Source of the DNA: Symsagittifera roscoffensis
Taxonomy: Eukaryota > Xenacoelomorpha > Acoela > Convolutidae
Length of the DNA stretch: 64,000 bases
NCBI RefSeq assembly: GCF_963678635.1
Contig: NC_087069.1
Location: 36,561,959-36,625,958, forward strand
Direction: 5' to 3'
Shown here: piece by piece, positions 22,480-32,649 of the stretch
Position numbering within the stretch: the first letter of the stretch is position 1
Layout of the letters: every line of letters starts with the position of its first letter
The notes under the pieces: model-generated
What the model was told of the DNA's origin: nothing
The model's input: the letters and a program-made list of their open reading frames with translations, nothing else
Databases searched by the model: none
Translations under genes and position numbers: made by a program

Positions 22480-24530
22480 ATATTCAAGACAGGATTCAAC
22501 GGCTTCAAAGACATGTCAAAAGGGCTGTAGAGGGCCATCAACAGGTCGATCATAATTAATTTGCGTTCTCGATGATAATTTGATGTTCCTATAGGAATAT
22601 CATCTGAAAATCAAAGCTGTAACCAAAGGAATCTTTCAGAGGCTGGACAAGGAAGGGCTCGCGCTCAAAATCTCGAAGTTCGAGTTGAAAAACCCAAAAA
22701 ATAACGTGGCTAAGTTTCAAATCGACGAAACAGGATATGAAACCAAAAACAAATCGAATACCAAGGCCGCATTGAGTCAAGCTTATATCAAGCCAATATG
22801 GAGGATCCACTTTTTCGCACACTAAAAAATAAAAACTAACTAAGCAAACTAAAGATTTAATGTTTCGCAAAACAACTGGAGCCATTCGAAAAAATACTGG
22901 GCCCAACATTGAAAATGACCCGGTTGTTTCAACATGGTTCATCAAAACTACACAAAAAAATCAGACGCTAGCCATCGGGAGACTAGTGGCAGCGTTGCAA
23001 CAAGAGATCGAGAGTAGATTTAAGCTTAACAAAAGTTTTAGAACAGAAAAACAGCAATAACGAGCTCGAATTTCTAGCGGTCATAGTATGAACATAACGA
23101 TAATTTAAAAATAATTATTGGCATTTGAGATTTTGACAGACCACAAAGCAATCACTTCAACCTTATCATATTATTGCGGAAACCAAAAAAAAACGATTTA
23201 GTTTCAGAGGTGGGCGAATCGACTACACCCACTCAATTTCAAAGAATCGCGCTTATCCGACGCAAAATTAGGAATAGTCGATGACATGTCGAGATATTCG
23301 TCTTTTGATCCACCATCAATAGCAATCTTTGATGAATAGCATGTGGTCAAAGCATCAATCACTTTTGACTAAGCATGCTTTGAAATCAACTGCGCTTTTT
23401 TTTTACCGAAACAAACAAAGAAACCATTGCATTCGACCGTCAACGGCAAACAGCTCGCAAAACCTCGGCTATCTAGTAACGTCTTGAAGGAAGACTCTTC
23501 ATCAATCACGATGGTCAAATTATGGACTGGGATTGGTTAAAGCATTAAGTATTTCCATACCGCCCAGCTACAAGAGGGCGAGTAGATGCATTCCGTGCAT
23601 GAAGGCGACCGAAATTCTAATTTTGTTCCGTTACGCAAAGTGGCTATCATGTACACGCAATGCGAAACAATTGATTTACATATGCCTAAAGTTGTCTCGA
23701 AAATCTAATCTCAATCCAACAACCAATTGTCATCAAGAATGATAGAAAGTTTTCTCCGGCCAGCGAAAATGAAAGAAGTCGACCAACAACAAGGGCAACT
23801 GAATCAGTACGGCGCATCCGCGCAAAAAAGGAAACAAGATCACGGCCTCTACGGAAACTCCCTGGATATCCTACATGAAAAGTTTTGACAGTTTTCGAAA
23901 CAACGCCCTCAATCATCACGCCAGATCGATTAGGGCAGCCCAGCAAGTGAGCTGCATCCCTCAAGGAAAGGCGCCAGCGTTAACACCAGAGGCCGGATCT
24001 CAATTACAGACAAACAGGGACAGCACAAGCCAACCTGCTGGATGCAGAGCTACTAGTCTACAAGGTGAGCTGACGACGGCAGGTTTCCAGCTAGGGCCTG
24101 ATATAATTATTTTTTAAAGAGAACAGGGAAGGTATGGTGGCTATATTGGACGAATACTAGGCTAGTTTTTATAAGTCAGTGTCCGTTATAAACGACTGCG
24201 TAATGGTAGGCAACAGGATTGCGATACCAAATTGCCTAAGTTAAGCTGTATTTAGTCGACTGCAACGGTCACACCCTTGCCAAAAGGCCATGATGGATGC
24301 GGAAGGAAATATCCGATGAACCTAAAAGCTTTAAGCCTTGGACCTCTGTTTTGGGCCGCGATAGCCGAGAAACCCCAGCCTTCAGTAAAAATCTAAAATC
24401 GGTAGAAACGTTTAGTTCTTCCAAACCTCTTTCGGATATCCTAGCTCTCCATGAAGAACTGCAACAAGAATTTGCGGATCCTATTTTGGACAAAAATGGC
24501 AAAAAAGCTTCGCACACTGTCAGCTATTGA
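22480..24530 (+). mobile_element. Ty3/gypsy retrotransposon pol relic
   Basis: Plus-strand frames in order: reverse transcriptase (VLDDNLM at about 22564-22584, in the place of the family's YLDDI motif, then QRLDKEGLALKISKF at 22638-22682); RNase H (FEILTDHKAIT near 23124-23156 and DDMSRYSS near 23279-23302, matching the usual ..VDxxSR end); and the zinc-binding start of integrase (SVSVINDCVMVGNRIAIPNC near 24176-24235). Frameshifts and stops break every domain. The order RT, RNase H, IN identifies Ty3/gypsy. It is non-functional. Confidence 0.7.
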
Positions 24531-24852
24531 TAGTTTTTCGTGGTGTCCGTCAGCGCTATTTATTCAATCAACTGGTATGAAGAAAACTATTTAATTCATT
24601 AAAGACACGAAATGAGGGGGATATTAACAGAACGAGAACCAGAGCCCTGCACGTCCACGGCACCACCACGAACAGCATCGAAAAGTGATTCCGGCTCAGC
24701 GGCCTCATCAAGCCCGGCATCAAGAACATCGGGCAAAGCGAGGAAGCAGACATAGTTCTTCATCAGTCCACTGAAAACGCTCTGTCAAAGAAGTGTTCGA
24801 CAAAATTCGAGTATATGGTTTCCAGTCTCTTTGTTCGGGATTTTATCCTCAT

Positions 24853-24996
24853 CGCCGTCTCCCAAAAAGACACCTGCAAAATTCAGATCCCTGCAAGTGC
24901 TATTTTGAAGCCGCCTCCCAAAAAGACACCTACAAAATCGCCGTCTCCCAAAAAGACACCGACAAAATTCAGATCCCTGCAAGTGCTATTTTGAAG
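24853..24996 (+). repeat. 86-bp tandem duplication
   Basis: CGCCGTCTCCCAAAAAGACA with the following AATTCAGATCCCTGCAAGTG and CTATTTTGAAG occurs at 24853 and again at 24939. A shorter third version (CCGCCTCCCAAAAAGACACC) sits between. It lies at the 3' end of the gypsy relic. Confidence 0.85.
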
Positions 24997-25179
24997 TTTT
25001 TTTTTGAGCTGAGGTTTTGAACTGAAATACTAGAATCAGGTTGCACTTCATTCACTAAGTTTTTTTTTTTAGAGTTCAGTGATTAGTACCATTATGAATA
25101 AACTTTTATTATATGATATTTATGAGTAATCCGAGTTGAATTTTACAACAATTTGCATACTTTTGGAAAAGTTAGGACT

Positions 25180-25819
25180 TTGAAGAAGAAGAAGAAAGAA
25201 CACCTGAATTAGTATACAGTAAAAAGCCGAGACATCAGTATAGCAAAGTGTAAATAATAAAGTTGGTTAAAATTCATTGGTTACATCAAACAAAAACACA
25301 ACATCAGAAAACAAGCAATAAACAAAACAAAACAAAACAAAACAAGTTCGGTTACAGTTCAGAAATTGGTTGATTAAAATATATGAAGTTACGGATACTA
25401 AAAAAACATCAGTTTTAAAAATTAAGAACGAGCTGGTATCAAAATTTTACAAACGATTTTATAAATAGTCCAAACATACAGCGTATATACAGAGTATATA
25501 CAGATTCTCTTTCAAAAATGTCTGGATAATTAAACTAAATTAAAAACATATAGAACTAGCAAAAACGGAAATCACGCCACGTATTTGTATTTGTACATAT
25601 TGGATTGTTTCTCAATTCACTCACGTAAAATTCTTTTAATTTTTTCTTGAATCCTGTTCTCGATTTTTCTAAATTGCGCAAAATTATGGGCAGTGAATTC
25701 CATTTTTTAGAAGTCAAATGAAAAAATGATTTTTGTATAGAAGCGGTTGAACAATGGTTGTCAAAAATAATCTGTTTTGTTCTTTTATTGAGCCTATAAT
25801 TGGCAGTCGGTAGTCTCAA
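25180..25819 (-). mobile_element. 5'-truncated LINE, 3' end of the RT ORF and tail
   Basis: The frame 25819-25556 encodes a typical C-terminus of APE-type LINE ORF2 proteins (HLTSKKWNSLPIILRNLEKS, family pattern ...WNSLP..++...S...FK..LK). It is followed on the minus strand by an untranslated stretch ending in a TTC-rich tail at about 25200-25180. A 5' truncation is normal for LINE insertions. Confidence 0.7.
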
Positions 25820-26590
25820 TGTAATTTGAAAAATTTTCGGATCCTATTTGGTTCATTGCTACTACAACGACCATCTCAGGCCACTGTAGACACTTGCAAC
25901 AAGATGCGATTAGGTTGTTTTTGACACTTACAAAAACGAAACAAGCTTTTTTTGTTTCCCACAAAACCTTACCCTTTTCATAGGACCACAACTGATAAAC
26001 TTATATTTTTACTAATACGACATTAAATTATAAAGTTTCAACGACATAATGTTTTTGTAAGAGTGCAAAATTTCCCCGATCCAGTTTGGCGTAGCAACAA
26101 ATAAAATACAAATTTCACACCTGTTTTTATTTTAAATTGATCTTCAAACATTTGGTGATAACGTCTCTACCAAAATGATCCGTAATTGTATAAAACAGTC
26201 CACTACAAAACATTCCGAAAATTTTTAGCAAAGTACAAAAAAACAGTCCCATACAAAACAGTCCCAAAAATAGTCCAAAATTTAGTCCAAAAACAGTCAC
26301 GTTGATCGAAGTAATACTTGTTCCAGAAGCTGATAAGTAAATTTATCTCATATTAAACACATTTTGATTCCAACTAAACCGGTAGGTAGAAGGTAGAACT
26401 AAAAACAATAGGTAGAAAGCAGAGAAATTAGAACAACCTATATAACAGCAGCGACCTATATAACAGCAGCAGCAATTTTTTTTTGCGAAAACTTAGCAAT
26501 ACTTAATAGGAAAAAATTCGCTAACTATCGATGGAAATCATACTTCCAAACAAAAGTTCTGACTTACTGATTTTTGAAGGCTTTGCTTAA
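25820..26590. repeat. mostly unassigned; contains a CAGTCC-type minisatellite patch
   Basis: At 26192-26300 the motif ATACAAAACAGTCC and shortened forms (ATAGTCCAAAA, TTAGTCCAAAA) recur about seven times. The same motif is at 29585-29690 (reverse) and in every 1.8-kb unit after 43.5 kb. No gene was seen. Confidence 0.5.
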
Positions 26591-26941
26591 ATTAAACACC
26601 GAACACTGGTAGACAACTCCTTTTCCCGGCGCTTCGCACAAAATAGTTGCAATGGCCGTGTGCGTATAAAAGAGGACTCCGTTGAGACCGTTCAAGATCA
26701 CTGCCACTTCCCCGCTCCAGTTGACATCCAAAAACGTAAGTTCAAAAAAACACTTAAAGATCGAGCAGCAAAAGCAATATCTGATGTAACACCGCGTAAT
26801 AATGTGAACCGAGGAAAAACTGTTCATTTACCAAGTTACATGCAAGCCCGCCTCCAGAAAACAATTGGCTCGCAAAAAATTAATTGCTGTTCTGATCAAG
26901 CTATCCAAGCAAAAAAAAAACTTAAAACAATTTCAAGTTAG
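26591..26941 (+). pseudogene. FLYWCH zinc-finger region of a MULE-type transposase gene
   Basis: The plus-strand frame reads SCNGRVRIKEDSVETVQDHC then HFPAPVDIQKRKFKKTLKDR. This matches the second half of a FLYWCH finger (C..R......V......H.H.P.P) and the basic helix that follows it in FLYWCH proteins (..A....DVTPRNNV). The first half (F.Y....WRC) is missing, and a TAA precedes the frame. FLYWCH domains bind DNA and are commonly fused to Mutator-like transposases; a MULE C-terminus is found 1.8 kb downstream on the same strand. The antisense frame 26827-26564 is a shadow. Confidence 0.65.
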
Positions 26942-26944
26942 GCC

Positions 26945-28465
26945 ATACCGTAAATCGGTTTCAAAAACTTTAGGTTTCATTGAACGAATTGGTGCCCGAA
27001 AAAATGAAGTTTTTCTCAGCAAGCTATTCAAGCTATGAAATGAAACATTTCAAGTTACTTCACTGAGCGAACTGTTTCGCAAAAGGTTCAAGCTTTTCTA
27101 TGCAATCTATTTAAAACATGAAATTTTTAAACATTTCTAAGCTATTGCATACAGTGATTCGGTTCACGAAAAGTATAAGATTTTCGAAGCGAACTATTAG
27201 GCTATGACACTGAGTTGTTTCCAGTTACTTTATAGAAAAAAAAATTCGCAAAATAATTAAATTTTTCTGAGGAAGCTATGAAACATTAAATAATTCAAAT
27301 TTTTTCAAAAAGTGAATTGGATAGCAAATTGTTTTTCTGCTGAATCTTCTTGAGTGCTTTCCAGGTTTTTTCTTAGTTTTTTTTTGCGCGAGCTAATGGA
27401 GCAGGGAACTTCGACAAAATTCAAGTTATTTTTAGACCGAATCGTTTTTGCCAAAGTTCAAGCTATGAAACTTTGACAAAATTCAAGATAATTATTGAAA
27501 CAAATCGACTCACCTAAAAATTGCTTAAGCAAGCTGTTCGAAACTTCAAAAAGTACGAGACTTTAAAAAATTTCCCAGTAAATTCATAGATTGACTCGGT
27601 TTGCCAAAAAAATAAGTTCTTCTAGGCAAACTAATAGAGCTATGCAACTTTGAAATACTTCAAGTCATTTCTTAAACAGAATCAGCGCGCAAAAAGCTTG
27701 AAACTTTTCTAAACAAGTTAATTAAGCTACTAAAACTTGATTCTTTCAAGTAATTTCGTAGACCGGATCGGTTTGCAAAAATTTTAGTTTAGTTTTTCGC
27801 TTTGAAAGCTTTAACGTTTTAGTTGGTTTTAATTTATTTCAAAGAATGAAATGGTTCGCAAAAATTATAGTTCTTCTAAGCAAGCGTTTAAACTTATGAA
27901 ACTTTGAACTATTTCATGTTATTTCATAGACTGATTCGTTCGCGAAAAGGTTTTTTTTCTGAGCAAGCTTTTAAAGCCATGAAAGTTTGAATTATTTCAA
28001 ATATTTTTGTAGGCTAAATTGGTTCGGAAAAAATAATATTTTTCTAAGCACGCTTTTTAGGCTAGGATTTTTGAAATAGTTCAAGTTATTTTATAAGTCG
28101 AATCAGTTTGTGAAAAAAAAAAAATTCTAAGCAAGCTAATCCATCTATGAATCTTTGAATTTCTTAGGTGATTGCGTAGACCGAATCGGTTCGCAAAAAG
28201 TTCATGTTTTTCTAAGCAAGCTTTTAAAGCAATAAAACTTTGAACTTATTCAGGTTATTTCACAGACTGAATCATTCGCGAAAAGGTTGAGCGTTTTTAA
28301 GCAAGCTATTCATCAAGCTATGAAATTTTATTTAAAAAAAACCTTTCGTAGACGGAATTGGTTCGCGAACATTTCCTGTTTTTCTGAGCAAGCTGTAAAA
28401 GCTATGAAACGATGAATTATTTCAAGTTATTTCGTAGCCTGAATCGGTTCGCGAAATGTTTTTTT
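26945..28465 (+). repeat. degenerate satellite, ~86-90-bp monomer, about 17 copies
   Basis: Successive monomers follow the pattern GAATCGGTTCGCAAAAAG, TTTTTCTAAGCAAGC, AAGCTATGAAACTTTGAA, TATTTCAAGTTATTTCGTAG. The clearest starts are near 28179, 28269, 28354 and 28441. Identity between monomers is low and indels are many, so this is an old array. It sits exactly between the FLYWCH and MULE parts of the transposase relic. Confidence 0.85.
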
Positions 28466-28741
28466 CTTAGATTGGGGTTGCTGTTTTCAAGTGTTTCGTT
28501 CTAGAAAAAAATTAATCTGTAACCTCAAAGTTTTAGAGAAAAAATGGGTAAGTACTGTCTAGCCTTAAAGGTGAATCGAGTTCATCTTGCACTGATTGGC
28601 CTCCATAAACAATAGGCCTTATGCTGAAAACGTGTCATTCATTTAATATATAAGATTCTGCCTATCAGCGAGCTGTAAATAGACTTCGACGCAATAAAAG
28701 ACCAAAGATGTCAGAGCAAAGTCAACTAACTGATTTTCAGT
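28466..28741. other. no gene recognised; upstream flank of the MULE C-terminal piece
   Basis: Contains a possible acceptor CTGATTTTCAG ending at 28740, directly before the MULE-like frame. Confidence 0.35.
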
Positions 28742-29116
28742 TATTTTGAGGACACATATATTGATAGGTTGACTTCTCAAGGACGACAGAAGCCCAGATT
28801 TGATATGGAGCAATGGAGTTGCCATTAAAGAGTAAAAAACGAACTTTCTCGCCCCAACAACGCGTTAGAAGGTTGGAACAGCAATTTTGTGAAACTCGTC
28901 AATAATAAGCATCCTTCATTTCTAAAACTGATCGAGAAATTCCAAGACGAGCAAAAAAACGCTGTTAGGAGAAATTTGCGCAGGAAAAAAAGTAGCCAGA
29001 CCCAAAAAACTAAATACCATAAACTCGGCAAAAACTTAATCACTATGATTCGGCCATATCAACCCAACGATATCATTGGGTTTTTGAAAGGATGCAGTTA
29101 CAATATTAAAATATAA
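28742..29116 (+). pseudogene. MULE-type transposase C-terminal fragment
   Basis: One frame reads YFEDTYIDRLTSQGRQKPRF, DMEQWS, then NNALEGWNSNFVKLVNNKHP and FLKLIEKFQDEQKNAVRRNL. This is the typical end of FLYWCH/MULE transposase proteins (YFE.TYIG......R.P.F....W......NN.+EGW+..F...+...HP....FI..L+..Q). A single in-frame TAA at 28826-28828 interrupts it. Open codons otherwise continue to 29116. With the FLYWCH piece at 26591 it marks one transposase gene split by the satellite; it could have been spliced at the AG before 28741. Confidence 0.7.
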
Positions 29117-29880
29117 TCAGAAATTTCTTGTGCTTTCAATTTTCACTTTTATTTCACATTGCCAAGCATTGAAAATTTTTCCACGTTTAATTATTTTCCT
29201 TGATTTTTCAAAATTGAGCTAGAGTCAATTTGAAACCGGCAAAATAATGAATACAGACAAGTTGTTGAATTTTTTTTCCCCAACCAACCCTCCAAGGTTG
29301 AACCCTTTTGTTGTACCCTAGATATAACCATTATCATATTTACCCAAAATTCCACTTTTTTTTCGGAAAATTGGAAAAGCCTTTGTGTCGCCGGGGATTC
29401 GCCCTTTGGTTTCTAGAGTTTGAGAATCACGCTTTAGCCACTATACAATGAATCCTTAGATTGTCACCCGAATTATTGTTTCAACTTTGGCTCTTTGATC
29501 TTTAATTACGCCCATGATTGAGTTTTCAAAGCGTAGATCAATTATTTTGGCGCCAAAAGATCAAGGTCAAGAAACTGAAACGGTTTTGGACTGTTTTGCA
29601 TGGGACTGTTTTTAAGAACCTCTTTTTGAAGCTTCGGAGTCTTTTGTATGGGACTGTTTTGTATGGGACTGTTTTTTATATGATCCAAATGATCGAACGA
29701 TTCCCGTTTGCTCGTTTTTATTTTTGGTCAAGCATTTTCCACTATCGAATTGCCTAGTCCGACTTGTTTCAGTTTTCCCGAAGACTGTTCGGACTTTGAG
29801 GACAATCGACTACAATGAGATAATTGAAAACCACGCTCACTTAGCTCATAGAAGTTGATAGTCGACGGTCGATTACTGCC
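29117..29880. repeat. unassigned, with a reverse CAGTCC minisatellite patch
   Basis: At 29585-29690 GGACTGTTTTGTATGGGACT-type repeats occur, the reverse of the 26.2-kb and 43.5-kb patches. A weak tRNA-like stretch on the minus strand (29398-29470) was rejected. No gene was seen. Confidence 0.45.
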
Positions 29881-30116
29881 CGGGTCGAGATCCCGCTCAA
29901 AAACCGCTCAAGATTTGAGCGGTTTGAGCGGTTTTCCAGCAAGATTTGAGCGGTTTGGGCGGTTTGGGCGGTTTGGGCGGTTTTTTTTGGAAAAACCGCT
30001 CAAACCGCTCAAATCTTGCTTAAAAAACCGCTCAAAAACCGCTCATTTCTTGGGGTGATTTTTGACCGGTTTTTCAAGCAAGATTTGAGTGCTTATTGAG
30101 CGGTTTTTGAGCGGCT

Positions 30117-30375
30117 TTACTCCCTCCCCCCAACGTACCCCATCAACATATCCAACATCCAACAAACCCCCCACCAACGTACCCCCCCCCCCCCCCCAAC
30201 GTACCCCCCCTCAACGTACCCCCGAACCCACGACGTAACCCCCTCACGTTTAACCATCCCCCCATGAAACCCCCAACCACGACGTGCCCCCTCTCTCTCT
30301 AGTTAGGGGACATCTAACTCTAGTAAGAGGTGAGGGGGGACATCAACTCTAGTAAGAGGTGGGGGGGGGGGGGGT
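30117..30375 (+). repeat. C-rich then G-rich low-complexity tract
   Basis: Repeats of CAACGTACCCCC with runs of up to 18 C are followed by two copies of ACATC(T)AACTCTAGTAAGAG that end in runs of up to 14 G. The opposed C and G runs could pair or form quadruplexes. Confidence 0.85.
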
Positions 30376-30516
30376 TGGTGTGCGATCTTATTATCGATTA
30401 TTTTTGTTATTTTGTAGAGACTGACAATAAAAATCCTGGCACTATCTTTGTTGTGCATGTCTAAACATTGAACATATTCAATAGAACAAGTACAGCGAAT
30501 ATTAAGTTTCCAGCAA

Positions 30517-30589
30517 GTCCGCATAGACTAAGGGATAAGGCGTCTGACTTGGAATCAGAAGATTGCGGGTTCGAATCCCTCTGTGGTCG
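30517..30589 (+). tRNA. tRNA-like gene: Arg-type body with anticodon UGG (Pro)
   Basis: A 73-nt cloverleaf fits. The anticodon stem TCTGA/TCAGA is perfect, with loop CTTGGAA giving anticodon TGG at 30550-30552. The B box GGTTCGAATCC is exact and the A-box region TAGACTAAGGG is reasonable. The acceptor stem GTCCGCA/TGTGGTC has one T-T mismatch, the T stem has one C-T mismatch, and TTTTT follows at 30592 as a Pol III stop. The body (GGATAAGGCGTCTGACTT, GATTGCGGG, CTGTGGTCG) is that of arginine tRNAs, which would carry TCG here, so two loop changes have switched the anticodon. It may be a pseudogene; it lies inside the fold-back element. Confidence 0.55.
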
Positions 30590-30825
30590 ACTTTTTATTA
30601 TTAAATCTTGCGCGGTTTTTGAGCGGTTTTTTCAGATAAACCGTTCAAAAACCGCTCATAACGCTCATTTTGAAGCAAGATTTTGAGCGTAATTGTCTAA
30701 AAAAACCGCTCAAACCGCTCAAATCTTGCTTCAAATTAGGTGAAAAATCTCGACTCGGGTGCTACCACTGAAGAGAAAAATAAATGCAAAGAGAACTAGT
30801 TCACGATCTAAAGTTTTCTAACTTC

Positions 30826-31742
30826 CCGGGTTGACCTCCATACACCGAAAATGCTTATCATACAATTCCATACATCAAGTGTGTGGAAAATGCTAGTCAT
30901 ACAATTTTCATACAATTTCTAAAAATGGTTGAAAACTGGTATAAACTTATTTCTGTGGCTGTTTGATTCTAATAAAACAGTCTGGTGATAAAAAACTGAG
31001 GTTTTCGTTTTTTGAAAAAAATGCTTATCATACAATTCCCATATATGGAAATTGTATGACTGGCATTTTTTTGAGTAAGTAATTTTCCAAATTTTGCCCA
31101 AAAAATTTTATGTTTTTTTTTCAACCGCAAATCGAATTTCGTACGCAAACAAACACTTTTCGAAAAAATTTTTTTGCATGCAAAATTTAATATTTTGTGT
31201 GCATAACGTAGTCCTGGATACGATAAAATTGGCTTTTATTTTCTTTGCACTTAAATTTTTTTTTCAAAAACGCTGAAAATTGCAATTTCTTTTGTATGGG
31301 GTGTTAATGTATGCCCTGATCAATTTCTGATAATTTGAAAATTCACAAATTTGAAATAATCATCATTAAAAAATTTTGCCAAAAAAGAAAAGTTTGTTAC
31401 TTTTGTTATATTAATTGTGAAAGACACCCTAATTCAGGTCGTTTTCTACGCATGAAATATGCAAGACCGTCCAACCTTTGTTGTTATGAGTAACCAAGGT
31501 CTTTGTCACTTGTGTTCGGTTGCAAACACAACCGAAAATTTTTCAGAAACTAAATTCAGAAAGAAAAAATCAAAAGTTTTGGTTTATGGGAAAACACTTA
31601 TCATACAATTTTCATATATGGAAAAATGCTTATCATAGAGTTTTCATACAATTTTCTGTACGTATGGAATTGTATGAAATTGTATGACAAGAAGTTTCTC
31701 ATATATGAAAATTGTATGATAAGAAGTTTTGGTCAACCCGGG
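30826..31742. mobile_element. TIR element B, complete copy
   Basis: Bounded by inverted CCCGGGTTGACC and GGTCAACCCGGG. The interior has repeated TCATACAATTTTCATA-like segments in both orientations (30860-30905, 31020-31070, 31595-31715) and no transposase. A second copy in the opposite internal orientation spans 42306-44177. Target duplications could not be defined. Confidence 0.75.
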
Positions 31743-32370
31743 TTAGCAAGGATTTTTGTTTTCACTTAGCGACCAAGCTCATAAGCAAACCATAGATTTT
31801 TCCAAAACTCGTTTTTTTTCATACCCTAGCGAGCCATTAGATCTCCCATTGAAACTTACGATTCTCTGTGAAAATTTTTCAAATGTAGAGCGTTGGCTAA
31901 TGAAAAACTGTAATGGATGTATTACTTTGAGCAGGAGCGTTCCCTTAAGTTTTCGAGATAAATTTAAAAAAAAATTGTTTTATGGAAATAGGCATTGCTC
32001 GACTCAAAATTAGTTTTAAACCAAGACTTCGCATTCAACCGTTTCAGAGTGGGTCGGAATAAGCTCGAAATTGTTTTGGCCATTGTGGCACCATGACATA
32101 AATGGTAATGCACATATGAAAAATCGCTGTTTTGTTCACCCAGTGAAATTTCAGTGCGTTATAGCAGTTTTAAATTAGTTTTCGAGAACTGAAACACAAG
32201 GTGAGGAGGGGGGGGGGGGGGATGGGGTTGGAAAAGAAGCTGCTTAATTTTGCTAAAAAAGCACGTGGAAAAATTACACTGGGCATAGTTTCAAAACGAT
32301 ATCGCTGAATCAAAGTTTATTTTGACGCGATTGTTTCCGATCTAATAATTCTCAAACAAATTTCTTTGAC
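31743..32370. other. 5' flank of the 32.37-kb gene
   Basis: AT-rich with a G run of 13 at about 32208-32220. No clear TATA box or upstream exon was identified. Confidence 0.35.
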
Positions 32371-32649
32371 ATGAAACTATATCTTGTTTTTCCTGCGCTG
32401 ATCTTTGTTCTGGCTTTGAGTGTTGATAATGCCTATGCAGTAGATGAGTCTTTAAGAACAGGTGAACATTGTTTATCTCACGTGGACTGCAAGAGAGAAG
32501 AAAATTGCAACCTTGACCGTAACGAATGTCAACTGAAGATATGTGACCCCTCGGTTGAATACGGCGACCCTAGTTTTTTCCAACAGTGCCCGTCTGAATT
32601 CAAATGTGACGATCATTACAGAGTTTGCGTGCCAGCGCTGCTCGACTGA
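32371..32649 (+). CDS. small secreted cysteine-rich protein
   Basis: A single open frame of 92 residues from ATG. Residues 1-23 (MKLYLVFPALIFVLALSVDN, then AYA) form a classical signal peptide with a likely cut after AYA, so the product should be secreted. The mature part of about 69 residues has eight cysteines, spaced roughly C-x5-C-x5-C-x6-C-x4-C-x14-C-x5-C-x7-C, expected to make four disulphides. Motifs include EHCLSHVDCKREENCNLDRN and QCPSEFKCDDHYRVCV. The C...DC....C......C start resembles many small extracellular cysteine-rich modules, but no specific family or activity can be assigned. No intron is needed. Confidence 0.72.
   Translation: MKLYLVFPALIFVLALSVDNAYAVDESLRTGEHCLSHVDCKREENCNLDRNECQLKICDPSVEYGDPSFFQQCPSEFKCDDHYRVCVPALLD

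Larger units (their letters stand above)
29881..30762. mobile_element. fold-back element rich in GAGCGGTTT / AAACCGCTC
   Basis: The outer ends are inverted: CCCGGGTCGAGAT on the left and ATCTCGACTCGGGT on the right. Just inside, both flanks consist of many GAGCGGTTT and AAACCGCTC copies in both orientations (29895-30115 and 30600-30735), able to fold into long hairpins. The centre (30117-30590) holds a C-rich tract and a tRNA-like gene. No coding capacity. It resembles a fold-back type DNA element; the family is unknown. Confidence 0.65.

Noticed and set aside
26564-26827. Minus-strand frame with a GTAAGT-like donor at its end
   Set aside because: It is antisense to the FLYWCH-like frame, which has clear family similarity; the donor has no matching acceptor.
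29398-29470. tRNA-like sequence on the minus strand (TGTATAGTGGCTAA .. GGGCGAATCCC)
   Set aside because: The A-box-like part is good, but the B box is imperfect and the acceptor ends do not pair, so at most it is a decayed tRNA relic.
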